Of a DNA stretch of 19,331 bases, positions 7,936-16,112 are shown piece after piece. The DNA is from Synergistaceae bacterium UBA4088 (GTDB lineage Bacteria; Synergistota; Synergistia; Synergistales; Thermovirgaceae): the NCBI GenBank assembly GCA_002382605.1, contig DFYG01000045.1, positions 1-19,331 on the forward strand. The letters are read 5' to 3'. The notes below the pieces were generated by a model. It did no database searches and was not told the DNA's origin. It was given only the letters and a program-made list of their open reading frames with translations. A program made the translations under genes and the position numbers. Within the stretch, counting starts at the first letter, position 1. Each line of letters opens with the position of its first letter.

Positions 7936-8952
7936 ATGGTAGAGACTCCTGAAACTGTTCTGGCAGGGGATATCGGGGGAACAAAGACAAGCCTGGCGAT
8001 CTTTTCCAGGGAGTCCGGATTACGCAAACCTCTTTCAGAAGCAACTTACCGGAGTTCCAACTATGAGGTTTTCAGCGATATGGTAAGGGAGTTCCTTTCC
8101 GGAACCGATATCAGGATCAGTCACGCCTGCATTGGTGTTGCGGGCCCGGTCTTCCGCGGGCGGACAAAGGTCACGAATCTCCCATGGGTTCTCGATGAGG
8201 CAGAACTTGAGAGGGATCTTGGATTCAGATCCGTCAGGCTGATGAACGATCTTCTTGCCTTTGCCAACTCTGTGCCCCTGCTGGAGGGCGATGATCTTTC
8301 AGTTATCAGCCCCGGGGAACGTGATCCGGAAGGTGCCCGGGCGGTTATTGCCCCCGGCACGGGCCTTGGGGAGGCTTACCTTACATGGGACGGCACTGAC
8401 TTCAGGGCTTACCCATCCGAGGGCGGGCATTCCGATTTCGCTCCCGCGGACAGGTTTCAGGCAGATCTGTTCGGGTATCTTAAAGACAGAATGGAGCATG
8501 TCAGTTATGAGAAGGTATGTTCCGGAATAGGGATCAGGAACATCTATGCCTTTCTGAAAGATGGCACGGGTATAGACGAGCCGTCCTGGCTCGCGGAGGA
8601 GCTGTACCTGGCAGCCGATCCGGTTCCGGTTATCTTCCGGCACGCCAGCGATAAGGGGCACCCGGACGGGATCTGTCAGAAGACCGTATCCCTTTTCCTC
8701 TCGATACTGGGATCCGCAGCCGGAAGCATGGCTCTTCATTTCATGGCTACTGGAGGAGTTTACCTGGGCGGAGGCATCCCCCCGCGTATATTGGAGCTTC
8801 TCCAAAATGGTGAGTTCATGGATGCTTTCAAAAATAAGGGGAAAATGTCAGGACTTGTCTCCGGAATACCTGTATGTGTTATCAGGAGTCCCGGGGCGGC
8901 CCTCAGGGGTGCAGCCCGCTGCCTGATGAAGGAGATGCGACATGGTGAATAA
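7936..8952 (+). CDS. glk: Glucokinase
   Basis: The product (338 aa from the ATG at 7936) phosphorylates glucose to glucose-6-phosphate. It shows the ASKHA-fold phosphate-1 loop GDIGGTKT (residues 11-18), the catalytic-Asp segment LMNDLLAFANS, the adenosine/phosphate-2 motif APGTGLGEA, the sugar-contact segment SEGGHSDFAP, and SGIGIRNIY, typical of the E. coli Glk-type family rather than ROK kinases. No ROK zinc cluster is seen. A GTG three bases upstream (7933) is in frame, but AAGGAG spacing (8 nt) favours the ATG. It starts 5 bp after pgl, and its stop overlaps the start of the next gene by 11 bp, so it sits inside the operon. It would feed zwf directly. Confidence 0.94.
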   Translation: MVETPETVLAGDIGGTKTSLAIFSRESGLRKPLSEATYRSSNYEVFSDMVREFLSGTDIRISHACIGVAGPVFRGRTKVTNLPWVLDEAELERDLGFRSVRLMNDLLAFANSVPLLEGDDLSVISPGERDPEGARAVIAPGTGLGEAYLTWDGTDFRAYPSEGGHSDFAPADRFQADLFGYLKDRMEHVSYEKVCSGIGIRNIYAFLKDGTGIDEPSWLAEELYLAADPVPVIFRHASDKGHPDGICQKTVSLFLSILGSAAGSMALHFMATGGVYLGGGIPPRILELLQNGEFMDAFKNKGKMSGLVSGIPVCVIRSPGAALRGAARCLMKEMRHGE

Positions 8953-9598
8953 ACAGACCGTTTTTCTTGTAAGGCATGGCAGAACGACCTGGGCTGAATC
9001 AGGCCGACATACCGGGCGCACGGATATCCCCCTGTCCCCTGAGGGGCGAAAGGAGGCTGCCATACTCGAACCCGTATTCGAAAAGGTCGATATATGTCTC
9101 GTGCTGAGCAGCCCCCTGAAGAGGGCATTCGAAACCTGCGAGATCGCCGGTCTTTCGGGAAGAGCAAGAAAAGAACCCGATCTCATGGAGTGGGATTACA
9201 GTAAATACGAGGGGCTGACCACAGGAGAGATAAATGAAAAGGTACCAAACTGGTCTGTCTTCACGCATCCGGTCCCGGGAGGCGAGACCCTCGAAGAGGT
9301 CGCCCTCAGGGCCGACCGGGTGATAGCCAGGATAAGGCTGCAGGACGGGAATATAGTTGTCTTTTCCCACGGGCATTTTCTTCGGGTCATGGCATCGCGC
9401 TGGCTGGGCCTGGATCCATCCTTCGGCAAGTTCTTCCCTCTGGGGACCAGTACTTTGAGTGTTTTTGATTATGAACATGAATATCCGGTGATCAGGACAT
9501 GGAACGGCCCCCTTCTGACGTCTGCCTGCGCTGTATCCCGCCTTGAAGACGGATCGCCGGAAGAAGGGAGGGAGACAATTGAGCAGAACGGGAAGTGA
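8942..9598 (+). CDS. Histidine phosphatase superfamily protein (PGM-like phosphatase)
   Basis: The 218-residue protein has the branch-1 histidine phosphatase core: LVRHGRTTW with nucleophile H12, the [11 protein letters not shown] loop, E83 in [13 protein letters not shown], and FSHGHFLR with second catalytic H143. It resembles small-molecule phosphatases annotated as phosphoglycerate mutase-like, but the sequence does not name a substrate. It is locked into the operon: its ATG lies inside the end of glk (11-bp overlap), and zwf starts before its stop (20-bp overlap). Because it lies between glucokinase and glucose-6-phosphate dehydrogenase, a sugar-phosphate substrate of this pathway is a reasonable inference. 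AAGGAGA precedes the start. Confidence 0.88.
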   Translation: MVNKQTVFLVRHGRTTWAESGRHTGRTDIPLSPEGRKEAAILEPVFEKVDICLVLSSPLKRAFETCEIAGLSGRARKEPDLMEWDYSKYEGLTTGEINEKVPNWSVFTHPVPGGETLEEVALRADRVIARIRLQDGNIVVFSHGHFLRVMASRWLGLDPSFGKFFPLGTSTLSVFDYEHEYPVIRTWNGPLLTSACAVSRLEDGSPEEGRETIEQNGK

Positions 9599-11063
9599 CC
9601 CCGGACCCGCTACGGTCGTAATCTTCGGAGCCTCCGGGGATCTGGTCCAGAGAAAACTGATCCCCGCCCTTTTCAGCAATTACCTGAAAAAACGTCTTCC
9701 CGAGGATTTCAGGATCGTGGGATTTGCACGCCGACCCTGGTCAGATGACGAGTTCCGAAGCAGATTGCGGGAAGGGGTAGAGCGGTATGTGGCGGAACAC
9801 ATCAATGAGAACGCCTGGAATGAATTTGCCGGGAACATATCCTATTTCATCGGAGACCTGGGCAATGCAGGCAACTACGAGGGCCTTCAGGAGAGCCTGA
9901 ATCGCCTCGAGAACGGACCCGGGAACAGGCTCTACTATCTGGCCACCTCCCCGGTTTATTACGGGGTGATCTGCGATAATCTCGGAACCGCTGGTATGGC
10001 TTCCGGGCCAGGCTGCTGGCGCCGCGTTGTGATCGAGAAACCTTTTCGACGGGACCTCCATTCCGCGATGGACCTGAATAGCAGGGTCCACTCCGTTTTC
10101 AGGGAAGACCAGGTTTACCGCATAGATCACTACCTGGGGAAAGAGACCGCACAGAACATACTCTTCCTGCGTTTCGCCAACACTCTGTTCGAGCCGGTCT
10201 GGAACCGTCAGTACATCTCAAACGTTCAGATCACTGTCGCGGAGAGCGAAGGGGTCGGGCACCGTGCAGGCTACTACGAGAAGGCCGGAGTTCTCAGGGA
10301 CATGTTCCAGAACCACCTTCTTCAACTCCTGGCGCTTGTGGCCATGGAACCCCCCGCATCTCTGGGTGCTGATGCGATCCGCAACGAGAAAGTCAAGCTC
10401 CTGGGGTCGGTCCGGCCTGTCGACGTGAAGGACACGGTGCGTGCCCAGTACGAAAGCTACCGTTCCCTGGAAGGCGTCTTTGCGGATTCACAGACCCCGA
10501 CGCTGGCGGCCCTGAAACTGTATATCGACAACTGGCGCTGGAAGGGAGTTCCATTCTACATCCGTTCAGGGAAATCCCTGCCGGTGAGGAGCAGTGCGAT
10601 CATTGTCGAATTCCAGCCGCCGCCCAACGTTATGTTCGATCTCGGCAAGAACGAAGGATTCACCCCCAACCTGCTTTCCATCTGCGTTCAGCCGAACGAG
10701 GGTGTCCACATGCAGTTTGAGACCAAGGTCCCTGATACAGTATCGGGGTCAAGTTCCGTGACCATGAACTACTACTATAAGGATGCTTTCCCGGGACTTG
10801 TCCTGCCCGATGCTTACGAGCGTCTGCTTCTTGATGCCCTGAAAGGCGACGCTGCCCTTTTTGCACGAAGCGACGGAATAGAGACGGCCTGGAAGATCAT
10901 CGACCCGGTAATTTCCGGATGGGAGTCCTCTTCCGTGGCTCCCCCCCTGGGAATATACCCGGACGGTACCTGGGGACCGCCTTCCATGGACGAACTGCCC
11001 GCGCGAGATGGCCACATCTGGCGTATGGGCTGCTGCGGGCTTCCATGCAAGGTAGAGCTTTGA
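9579..11063 (+). CDS. zwf: Glucose-6-phosphate 1-dehydrogenase
   Basis: It oxidises glucose-6-phosphate to 6-phosphogluconolactone, reducing NADP+ or NAD+. I place the start at a TTG (9579) preceded by GGGAGGGAG at 6-nt spacing; this gives 494 aa, normal for the family. A longer in-frame TTG at 9543 would add 12 basic residues with no good ribosome site. Landmarks are the nucleotide loop [20 protein letters not shown] (about residues 152-156), the signature RIDHYLGKE (181-189), and RDMFQNH with catalytic H246. The rest follows family order to the C-terminus. It overlaps the phosphatase gene by 20 bp and is followed after 21 bp by gnd. Confidence 0.95.
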   Translation: MSRTGSDPGPATVVIFGASGDLVQRKLIPALFSNYLKKRLPEDFRIVGFARRPWSDDEFRSRLREGVERYVAEHINENAWNEFAGNISYFIGDLGNAGNYEGLQESLNRLENGPGNRLYYLATSPVYYGVICDNLGTAGMASGPGCWRRVVIEKPFRRDLHSAMDLNSRVHSVFREDQVYRIDHYLGKETAQNILFLRFANTLFEPVWNRQYISNVQITVAESEGVGHRAGYYEKAGVLRDMFQNHLLQLLALVAMEPPASLGADAIRNEKVKLLGSVRPVDVKDTVRAQYESYRSLEGVFADSQTPTLAALKLYIDNWRWKGVPFYIRSGKSLPVRSSAIIVEFQPPPNVMFDLGKNEGFTPNLLSICVQPNEGVHMQFETKVPDTVSGSSSVTMNYYYKDAFPGLVLPDAYERLLLDALKGDAALFARSDGIETAWKIIDPVISGWESSSVAPPLGIYPDGTWGPPSMDELPARDGHIWRMGCCGLPCKVEL

Positions 11064-11084
11064 TCTATTGAGGGATGAGGTGCC

Positions 11085-12518
11085 ATGATCATGAAAGAAA
11101 AAGCTGACATAGGAGTGGTCGGCCTGGCCGTGATGGGGGAGAACCTGATCCTGAACATGGAAGGCAAGGGGTTCACCGTAGCCTGCTTCAACCGTACCGT
11201 CGACAAGGTAGATGCCTTTGTCAGGGGCCGGGGAAAGGGCAGGAACATTATCGGCTGCGGGAGCCTGAAAGAGCTGGCTGGAAGTCTTTCGCGCCCCAGG
11301 AAGGTCCTGATGATGGTGAAAGCCGGCGGTGCAGTGGATGAACTGATAGAAACCATTGCGCCTTTCCTGGAACCGGGAGATATCCTTATTGACGGGGGCA
11401 ACAGCCACTTTTCGGATACATCGCGGCGCTGCAGGGACGCACGGGAGAAAGGCCTCATGTTCGTCGGTGCTGGAATATCAGGAGGAGAAGAGGGAGCTCT
11501 CAAGGGCCCTTCAATAATGCCGGGTGGTGACGCTGAAGCCTGGCCTCACATCAGACCGATACTTCAGTCAATAGCGGCAAAGGTGGATGATGATGTTCCC
11601 TGTTGCGAATGGCTCGGCCCGGACGCCGCGGGACATTTCGTAAAGATGGTCCACAACGGGATCGAATACGGGGACATGCAACTCATCGCGGAAGCTTATC
11701 ATTTGATGTCCCGGATCCCGGGGATGAGCCACTCTCGCATGAGTTCGATCTTCGCTGAATGGAACGGGAGAGAGCTGGATTCCTACCTGATCGAGATCAC
11801 TTCCAGAATTCTTTCTTTCAGGGATGAAGAGAGCGGCAAGCCTCTGGTCGATGTAATACTTGATACGGCGGGTCAGAAAGGAACCGGAAAGTGGACCTCC
11901 CAGGTCGGTCTGGAGCTCGAGGTGGGGATCCCACAGATAGCTGAATCTGTCTTCGCCAGGTCTCTTTCGGCTGTCAAAGATGAGCGTATCGCTGCAAGCC
12001 GGATCCTTGTAGTGAATCCTCCCGCTTTTACCTGGGATGAGAGCCAATTCCTGGCACATCTTGAAAAGGCGGTTTACGCGGCAAAGATATGTTCTTACGC
12101 GCAGGGGTTCCAGTTGCTTTACGCCGCGTCCCGGGAATTCGGGTGGAACCTCAGATACAGCGATATAGCGCAGATATGGAGGAACGGCTGCATTATAAGG
12201 GCTCGCTTTCTTGTCGATATCAGGGAAGCTTTCAAGCAGGATCCCGACCTTTCAAATCTTCTACTGGCCCCATATTTCAGCAGCGTCATTCTGGATGCAC
12301 AGGATCCATGGCGACAGACCGTCAAGTGTGCCGTTGATCTAGGCATCCCGGTCCCCACGATAGCTTCCGCTTTAAACTATTTTGATTCCTATCGATGCGA
12401 AAGGCTCCCGGCAAACCTGATACAGGCACAGAGAGATTTCTTCGGCGCTCACAGATACGAAAGGACAGACAGGCCCCGGGGAGAGACCTTCCACACAAAT
12501 TGGACAGGAAAAGATTAA
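11085..12518 (+). CDS. gnd: 6-phosphogluconate dehydrogenase, decarboxylating
   Basis: The 477-residue enzyme converts 6-phosphogluconate to ribulose-5-phosphate and CO2 with reduction of NADP+. It has the N-terminal Rossmann loop GLAVMGENLILN (13-24), NRT (36-38, near the cofactor phosphate site), IDGGNSHFSD, GAGISGGEEGALKGPSIMPGG (128-148), and the catalytic HFVKMVHNGIEYGDMQ with K187. The C-terminal DTAGQKGTGKWT is also present. The length is that of the standard long form. The ATG at 11085 is preceded by GAGG; a second in-frame ATG follows two codons later. It closes the pgl-glk-phosphatase-zwf-gnd operon. A 78-bp gap separates it from the next gene, which may still be co-transcribed. Confidence 0.95.
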   Translation: MIMKEKADIGVVGLAVMGENLILNMEGKGFTVACFNRTVDKVDAFVRGRGKGRNIIGCGSLKELAGSLSRPRKVLMMVKAGGAVDELIETIAPFLEPGDILIDGGNSHFSDTSRRCRDAREKGLMFVGAGISGGEEGALKGPSIMPGGDAEAWPHIRPILQSIAAKVDDDVPCCEWLGPDAAGHFVKMVHNGIEYGDMQLIAEAYHLMSRIPGMSHSRMSSIFAEWNGRELDSYLIEITSRILSFRDEESGKPLVDVILDTAGQKGTGKWTSQVGLELEVGIPQIAESVFARSLSAVKDERIAASRILVVNPPAFTWDESQFLAHLEKAVYAAKICSYAQGFQLLYAASREFGWNLRYSDIAQIWRNGCIIRARFLVDIREAFKQDPDLSNLLLAPYFSSVILDAQDPWRQTVKCAVDLGIPVPTIASALNYFDSYRCERLPANLIQAQRDFFGAHRYERTDRPRGETFHTNWTGKD

Positions 12519-12596
12519 GGCGATTGCTCTTCTGCCTGAGGTGCCTGGCGGTATGCACTTGAAAGGAGCACTAAGTCTGATCCATGGAGGTGCTTT

Positions 12597-14129
12597 ATGA
12601 CGAACCTGAAAAAGGATCAAATGGTTGATCCCTGGGACATAAACAACAGAGAACTTGTTGCCAATGTCCGGCCCGGGGATTGGATAAATCCCGAACCGGC
12701 AGAAATGTATAACCTCGTTGTGATCGGAGCAGGAACCGCGGGTCTTGTGACAGCAGCCGGGGCGGCCGGGCTTGGTGCAAAAGTGGCGCTTGTTGAGAAA
12801 CACCTGCTCGGGGGAGACTGCCTTAACACTGGCTGTGTTCCCTCGAAGACGCTGATCAGGTCTTCCAGGGCTGCTGCCGGAATTACTGAAGCTCCTGTCT
12901 TCGGGATCCGTGTTCCTGATGGATCCGAAGCCGATTTTGCGGCAGTAATGGAAAGGGTCAGGTCTGTACGCGCCAGAGTGAGCAGTCATGATTCAGCTGA
13001 AAGGCTGGCAGCGCTTGGCGTCGACGTGTTTTTTGGTGATGCCCGTTTCACAGGGCGGGATGCGGTCGAAGTTGGTGGCAGACCGCTGCGTTTCCGCAAG
13101 GCGGTAATAGCCACCGGGGCCAGGGCAGTCGCGCCCGCAATAGACGGGCTGAAAGAAGCGGGGTTCCTGACGAATGAAACCGTCTTTTCACTTACGGAGC
13201 GTCCGTCAAAACTGGCGATCCTGGGAGGGGGACCCATCGGCTGCGAACTGTCACAGGCTTTTCAGAGACTGGGTTCGCAGGTCACGCTCTTCCACAAATA
13301 TGGTCACATACTTAACCGTGAGGACCCCGATGCGGCTGAAATAGTCCAGGAGAGATTCAGGAAAGAGGGTATCCATCTTCTCCTCGGCTGCTCCCCTTCC
13401 AGAATAGAGATAATCGGGGGTGGCAAGCTTGTCCATTATTCCTGCGAAGGCCGGGAGTCTTCCGTTCTGGTAGATGAAATTATCGCAGGTGCGGGCCGCG
13501 CCCCCAATACGGAAGATCTGGGGCTGGATCTGGCAGGCGTCGGTTTTGACAGGAGAGAAGGGGTAATAGTCAACGACAGGCTTCAGACGACCAACCCGCG
13601 TATCTACGCGGCGGGCGATGTCTGCATGAAGTGGAAGTTCACCCATGCTGCCGATGCCGCCGCGCGGATCGTCATCCAGAACGCCCTTTTCAAGGGGCGT
13701 AAAAAACTGAGTTCACTTACGATGCCGTGGTGTACCTACACTGACCCGGAGATAGCCCATGTGGGGATTTACCGGAGTGAAGCGGAGGCCAAAGGTCTCG
13801 GGATCGACACGTTCACCAGGAAAATGCATGAAGTGGACCGGGCAATGGCCGACGGCGAGGAAGAAGGTTTTGTGAAGATCCATGTATTCAAGGGGACCGA
13901 CAGGATCGCCGGGGCCACGATCGTTGCGAGGCATGCAGGAGATATGATCAGCGAGATCAGCCTGGCCATGGTCAACGGCATCGGGCTGGGGCGGATAACC
14001 AATGTGATCCACCCCTACCCTACACAGGCCGAGGCCATTCGCCAGCTCTCCGACGAATACAACCGGACGCGGCTTACTCCCATGCTGAAAAAGATCATAG
14101 AAGGATGGATGAAGTGGCAGAGGAGATAG
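12597..14129 (+). CDS. Mercuric-reductase-like pyridine nucleotide-disulfide oxidoreductase
   Basis: The 510-residue flavoprotein has an N-terminal extension of about 38 residues, then FAD-binding VVIGAGTAGLVTAA, the redox disulfide GGDCLNTGCVPSK (C75 and C80), the NAD(P)H site LAILGGGPIGCELSQ, FAD-binding IYAAGDV, and a C-terminal dimerisation domain with HPYPTQAE carrying the His-Glu pair. It lacks both the N-terminal heavy-metal-binding domain and the C-terminal vicinal cysteine pair of true MerA, so mercury reduction is unlikely. Genes like this are often annotated as mercuric reductase beside arsenosugar genes. A role in reducing an arsenical or thiol carrier is an inference from that setting. 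GGAGG lies 8 nt before the ATG. It is followed by a short spacer and then the CMD-like gene. Confidence 0.88.
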   Translation: MTNLKKDQMVDPWDINNRELVANVRPGDWINPEPAEMYNLVVIGAGTAGLVTAAGAAGLGAKVALVEKHLLGGDCLNTGCVPSKTLIRSSRAAAGITEAPVFGIRVPDGSEADFAAVMERVRSVRARVSSHDSAERLAALGVDVFFGDARFTGRDAVEVGGRPLRFRKAVIATGARAVAPAIDGLKEAGFLTNETVFSLTERPSKLAILGGGPIGCELSQAFQRLGSQVTLFHKYGHILNREDPDAAEIVQERFRKEGIHLLLGCSPSRIEIIGGGKLVHYSCEGRESSVLVDEIIAGAGRAPNTEDLGLDLAGVGFDRREGVIVNDRLQTTNPRIYAAGDVCMKWKFTHAADAAARIVIQNALFKGRKKLSSLTMPWCTYTDPEIAHVGIYRSEAEAKGLGIDTFTRKMHEVDRAMADGEEEGFVKIHVFKGTDRIAGATIVARHAGDMISEISLAMVNGIGLGRITNVIHPYPTQAEAIRQLSDEYNRTRLTPMLKKIIEGWMKWQRR

Positions 14130-14130
14130 G

Positions 14131-14256
14131 ATGCCGGTCCTGAAAAAGCTACGACTGTCTCTTGAAAGGTTTTCACACGACATCAATTCCAGTTACCGCA
14201 AAGTCATGGAGGGATCGAGAAATGAGCGAAAACTACTACGAAAAGGCCGACCTTGA
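14131..14256 (+). CDS. Possible small 41-codon ORF between the flavoprotein and the CMD-like gene
   Basis: An ATG one base after the flavoprotein's stop codon is preceded by AGAGGAGA at usable spacing and opens a very basic 41-codon frame (starting MPVLKKLRLSLERFSHDINS). It overlaps the next gene's start by 35 bases in another frame. I recognise no family. It may be a translational-coupling leader, the stump of a lost gene, or chance. Confidence 0.25.
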   Translation: MPVLKKLRLSLERFSHDINSSYRKVMEGSRNERKLLRKGRP

Positions 14257-14557
14257 GGATTTCCCCAACATTGGCGAATACGCTCCGGAAGCAGGGGAGA
14301 AGTTCTTCGAATATTACACTGTTGCCACCGGGGCCGGAAAACTGAGCGAGAGGGAAAAATCGCTTATAGCCCTCGCCGTTGCGACTGTTCGTCACTGCCC
14401 TTACTGCATCGATGCTTATACCGGCAAATGCCTTTCACTGGGGATAGGAAAAGACGAAATGATGGAGGCGGTACATGTGGGAGCGGCAATGGCCGCCGGG
14501 GACATTCTGGCCCATGCTACTCAGATGAGAAAGATAATAAAGAAGAAAGAGATGTAG
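14222..14557 (+). CDS. Arsenosugar biosynthesis-associated peroxidase-like protein (CMD/AhpD fold)
   Basis: I chose the ATG at 14222 (111 aa) because GGAGGG lies 8 nt upstream; the open frame extends 20 codons further with no support. The all-helical protein carries the carboxymuconolactone decarboxylase/AhpD signature: LSEREKSLIALAVATVRHCPYC, with the redox pair C59-P-Y-C62, followed by VHVGAAMAAGDILAHA containing the conserved His. AhpD-like proteins use this CxxC/His set for thiol-peroxidase or disulfide chemistry. A subgroup (TIGR04169-type) occurs next to arsS, as here: its stop is two bases before arsS. The exact reaction in arsenosugar synthesis is unknown. The family call is firm; the arsenosugar link rests on the neighbour. 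Confidence 0.88.
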   Translation: MSENYYEKADLEDFPNIGEYAPEAGEKFFEYYTVATGAGKLSEREKSLIALAVATVRHCPYCIDAYTGKCLSLGIGKDEMMEAVHVGAAMAAGDILAHATQMRKIIKKKEM

Positions 14558-14559
14558 AA

Positions 14560-15546
14560 ATGGGCCTCAAGGAGAAAACCGACTTTGCCGGAAATTTCAT
14601 CGAAAAACTTTCCATCTGTGGTCTTTATCCGCTTTACGCAACCGGGGTGGAGATACTTCAGATGAACATCACGCGCCGGTGCAACCTTTCCTGCAAGCAC
14701 TGTCATGTTCAGGCCGGGCCGGGAAGGACAGAGAACATGACCCGTGAGACCATGGCGCGATGTATCAGAGCGGCAGGAGACCCCGGAATTACAACTGTTG
14801 ACATCACCGGGGGGGCTCCGGAAATGAACCCGGACCTTGAATGGCTTGTTGTGGAGATGGGCAAGCTGGATAAAAGGGTTCTCGTACGGTCAAACCTTGT
14901 GATCCTTCTTGAGGAGGGTTTTCGCCATCTTCCTGCCGTGTTCGCGGCCAACGGGGTTGAGGTAGTGGGATCGCTCCCTGATTATCTCGGAGAGGGAACG
15001 GAGAGGCAGCGAGGCAGGGATGTTTTCGGACGGGCCATAGAAGCAATAAGGCTTCTTAACGGTCTGGGATACGGGAAGCCGGGAAGCGGGCTTGTTCTCG
15101 ACCTTGTCCATAACCCTGTAGGGGCATATCTGCCGGGCGAACAGAAGCATCTGGAAACTGAATACCGTCGAGTTCTGGGAGGAGTCCACGGAGTAAGTTT
15201 CAATGGACTTTTCTGTCTGGTCAACTGCCCCGTCGGACGTTACCTTGACTATCTGAAAAACAGTGGGAACCTGCGAGACTACCTTATGTCCCTGGAAGCA
15301 TCATTCAACCCTGAATCCGCAGGAAGGGTTATGTGCAGGACAACCCTTTCGGTAGGCTGGGACGGTTCCCTTTACGATTGTGATTTTAACCAGGCTCTGA
15401 ACCTGGAAGTCAGCTGCAGTGAGAAAGGCAAGATAGGGGATATTGACCTCCCGGTACTTGCGGGGAGAGAGATCAGGCTTGGAGGGCACTGCCTGGCTTG
15501 CACTGCAGGCGCAGGGTCATCATGTCAGGGCTCGCTCACTGAATGA
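14560..15546 (+). CDS. arsS: Arsenosugar biosynthesis radical SAM protein ArsS
   Basis: The 328-residue enzyme has the radical SAM [4Fe-4S] motif C41-NLS-C45-KH-C48 directly after the strand LQMNITRR, the glycine-rich SAM-contact TGGAPEMNP, and a C-terminal DUF3641-like region with DGSLYDCDFNQALNL and the cysteine-rich end HCLACTAGAGSSCQG (C311, C314, C322). That tail is characteristic of ArsS. The family joins a 5'-deoxyadenosyl group from SAM to dimethylated arsenic to make the nucleoside precursor of arsenosugars. Some homologues are selenoproteins; here the visible cysteines are encoded as Cys and the terminal TGA at 15544 is taken as a stop. Start: the ATG at 14560, two bases after the CMD-like gene, with only a purine-rich AAGAAAGAGA as ribosome site, so coupled translation is likely. 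The upstream extension (to 14428) is unsupported. Confidence 0.92.
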   Translation: MGLKEKTDFAGNFIEKLSICGLYPLYATGVEILQMNITRRCNLSCKHCHVQAGPGRTENMTRETMARCIRAAGDPGITTVDITGGAPEMNPDLEWLVVEMGKLDKRVLVRSNLVILLEEGFRHLPAVFAANGVEVVGSLPDYLGEGTERQRGRDVFGRAIEAIRLLNGLGYGKPGSGLVLDLVHNPVGAYLPGEQKHLETEYRRVLGGVHGVSFNGLFCLVNCPVGRYLDYLKNSGNLRDYLMSLEASFNPESAGRVMCRTTLSVGWDGSLYDCDFNQALNLEVSCSEKGKIGDIDLPVLAGREIRLGGHCLACTAGAGSSCQGSLTE

Positions 15547-15569
15547 TGCCGCAGAGAGGGGATATCTGA

Positions 15570-16112
15570 ATGGGCAAAGAGTTTGATCGCCTGGAGAAGC
15601 AAAGGGAGGGGAAAGAAAACTGGCGTCTCTGGGGGCCCTACCTGAGCGAACGGGCATGGGGCACCGTGAGAGAGGATTACAGTCCCCACGGCACGTCATG
15701 GGAGTATCTCAGCCACGAACAATCCCGCTCAAGGGCTTACCGGTGGAGCGAGGACGGCATAGGTGGTATTTCCGATGACAAACAGCGGCTCTGTCTTGCT
15801 TTTGCCTTCTGGAACGGAAAGGATCCCATACTTAAGGAAAGGCTTTTCGGGCTGACCGGGAACGAAGGAAACCACGGGGAGGATGTAAAGGAATCTTTCT
15901 TCTATACGGACGGGACTCCGAGCCACAGCCTGCTCAGGTATCTCTACAAGTATCCTCAGAAGGAATATCCCTACAGCCTTCTAGTGGAGGAAAACCTCCG
16001 CAGACTCCGTAGCGAGCCTTCCTTCAACCTCACGGACACTGGCATTTTTGAGGAGGACCTCTACTGGGATATCGAGATCACCTATGTCAAAGTCAGAACT
16101 GACTCCCTGTGA
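15570..16112 (+). pseudogene. N-terminal fragment of a GH63/MGH1-type glucosidase
   Basis: An intact start (ATG with GAGGGGA upstream) opens a sequence strongly typical of the N-terminus of large bacterial glucosidases of the former GH63 group: [20 protein letters not shown], then [18 protein letters not shown], then [28 protein letters not shown], and [12 protein letters not shown]. Intact members have roughly 850-900 residues with the catalytic (alpha/alpha)6 barrel after this region. Here the family resemblance breaks off at about residue 173 (near 16090), a few unrelated codons follow, and a stop comes at 16110-16112. All catalytic parts are missing, so it is a truncated relic. It sits 23 bp after arsS and could still be translated as a 180-residue stub. 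Confidence 0.85.

Noticed and set aside
12597..14129. Calling the flavoprotein a true mercuric reductase (merA)
   Set aside because: Both the C-terminal cysteine pair and the N-terminal metal-binding domain are absent.
15544..15546. TGA at the end of arsS as a possible selenocysteine codon
   Set aside because: Some ArsS homologues are selenoproteins, but here the C-terminal CxxC...C set is already complete and the frame after the TGA yields no family-like sequence; it is a plain stop.
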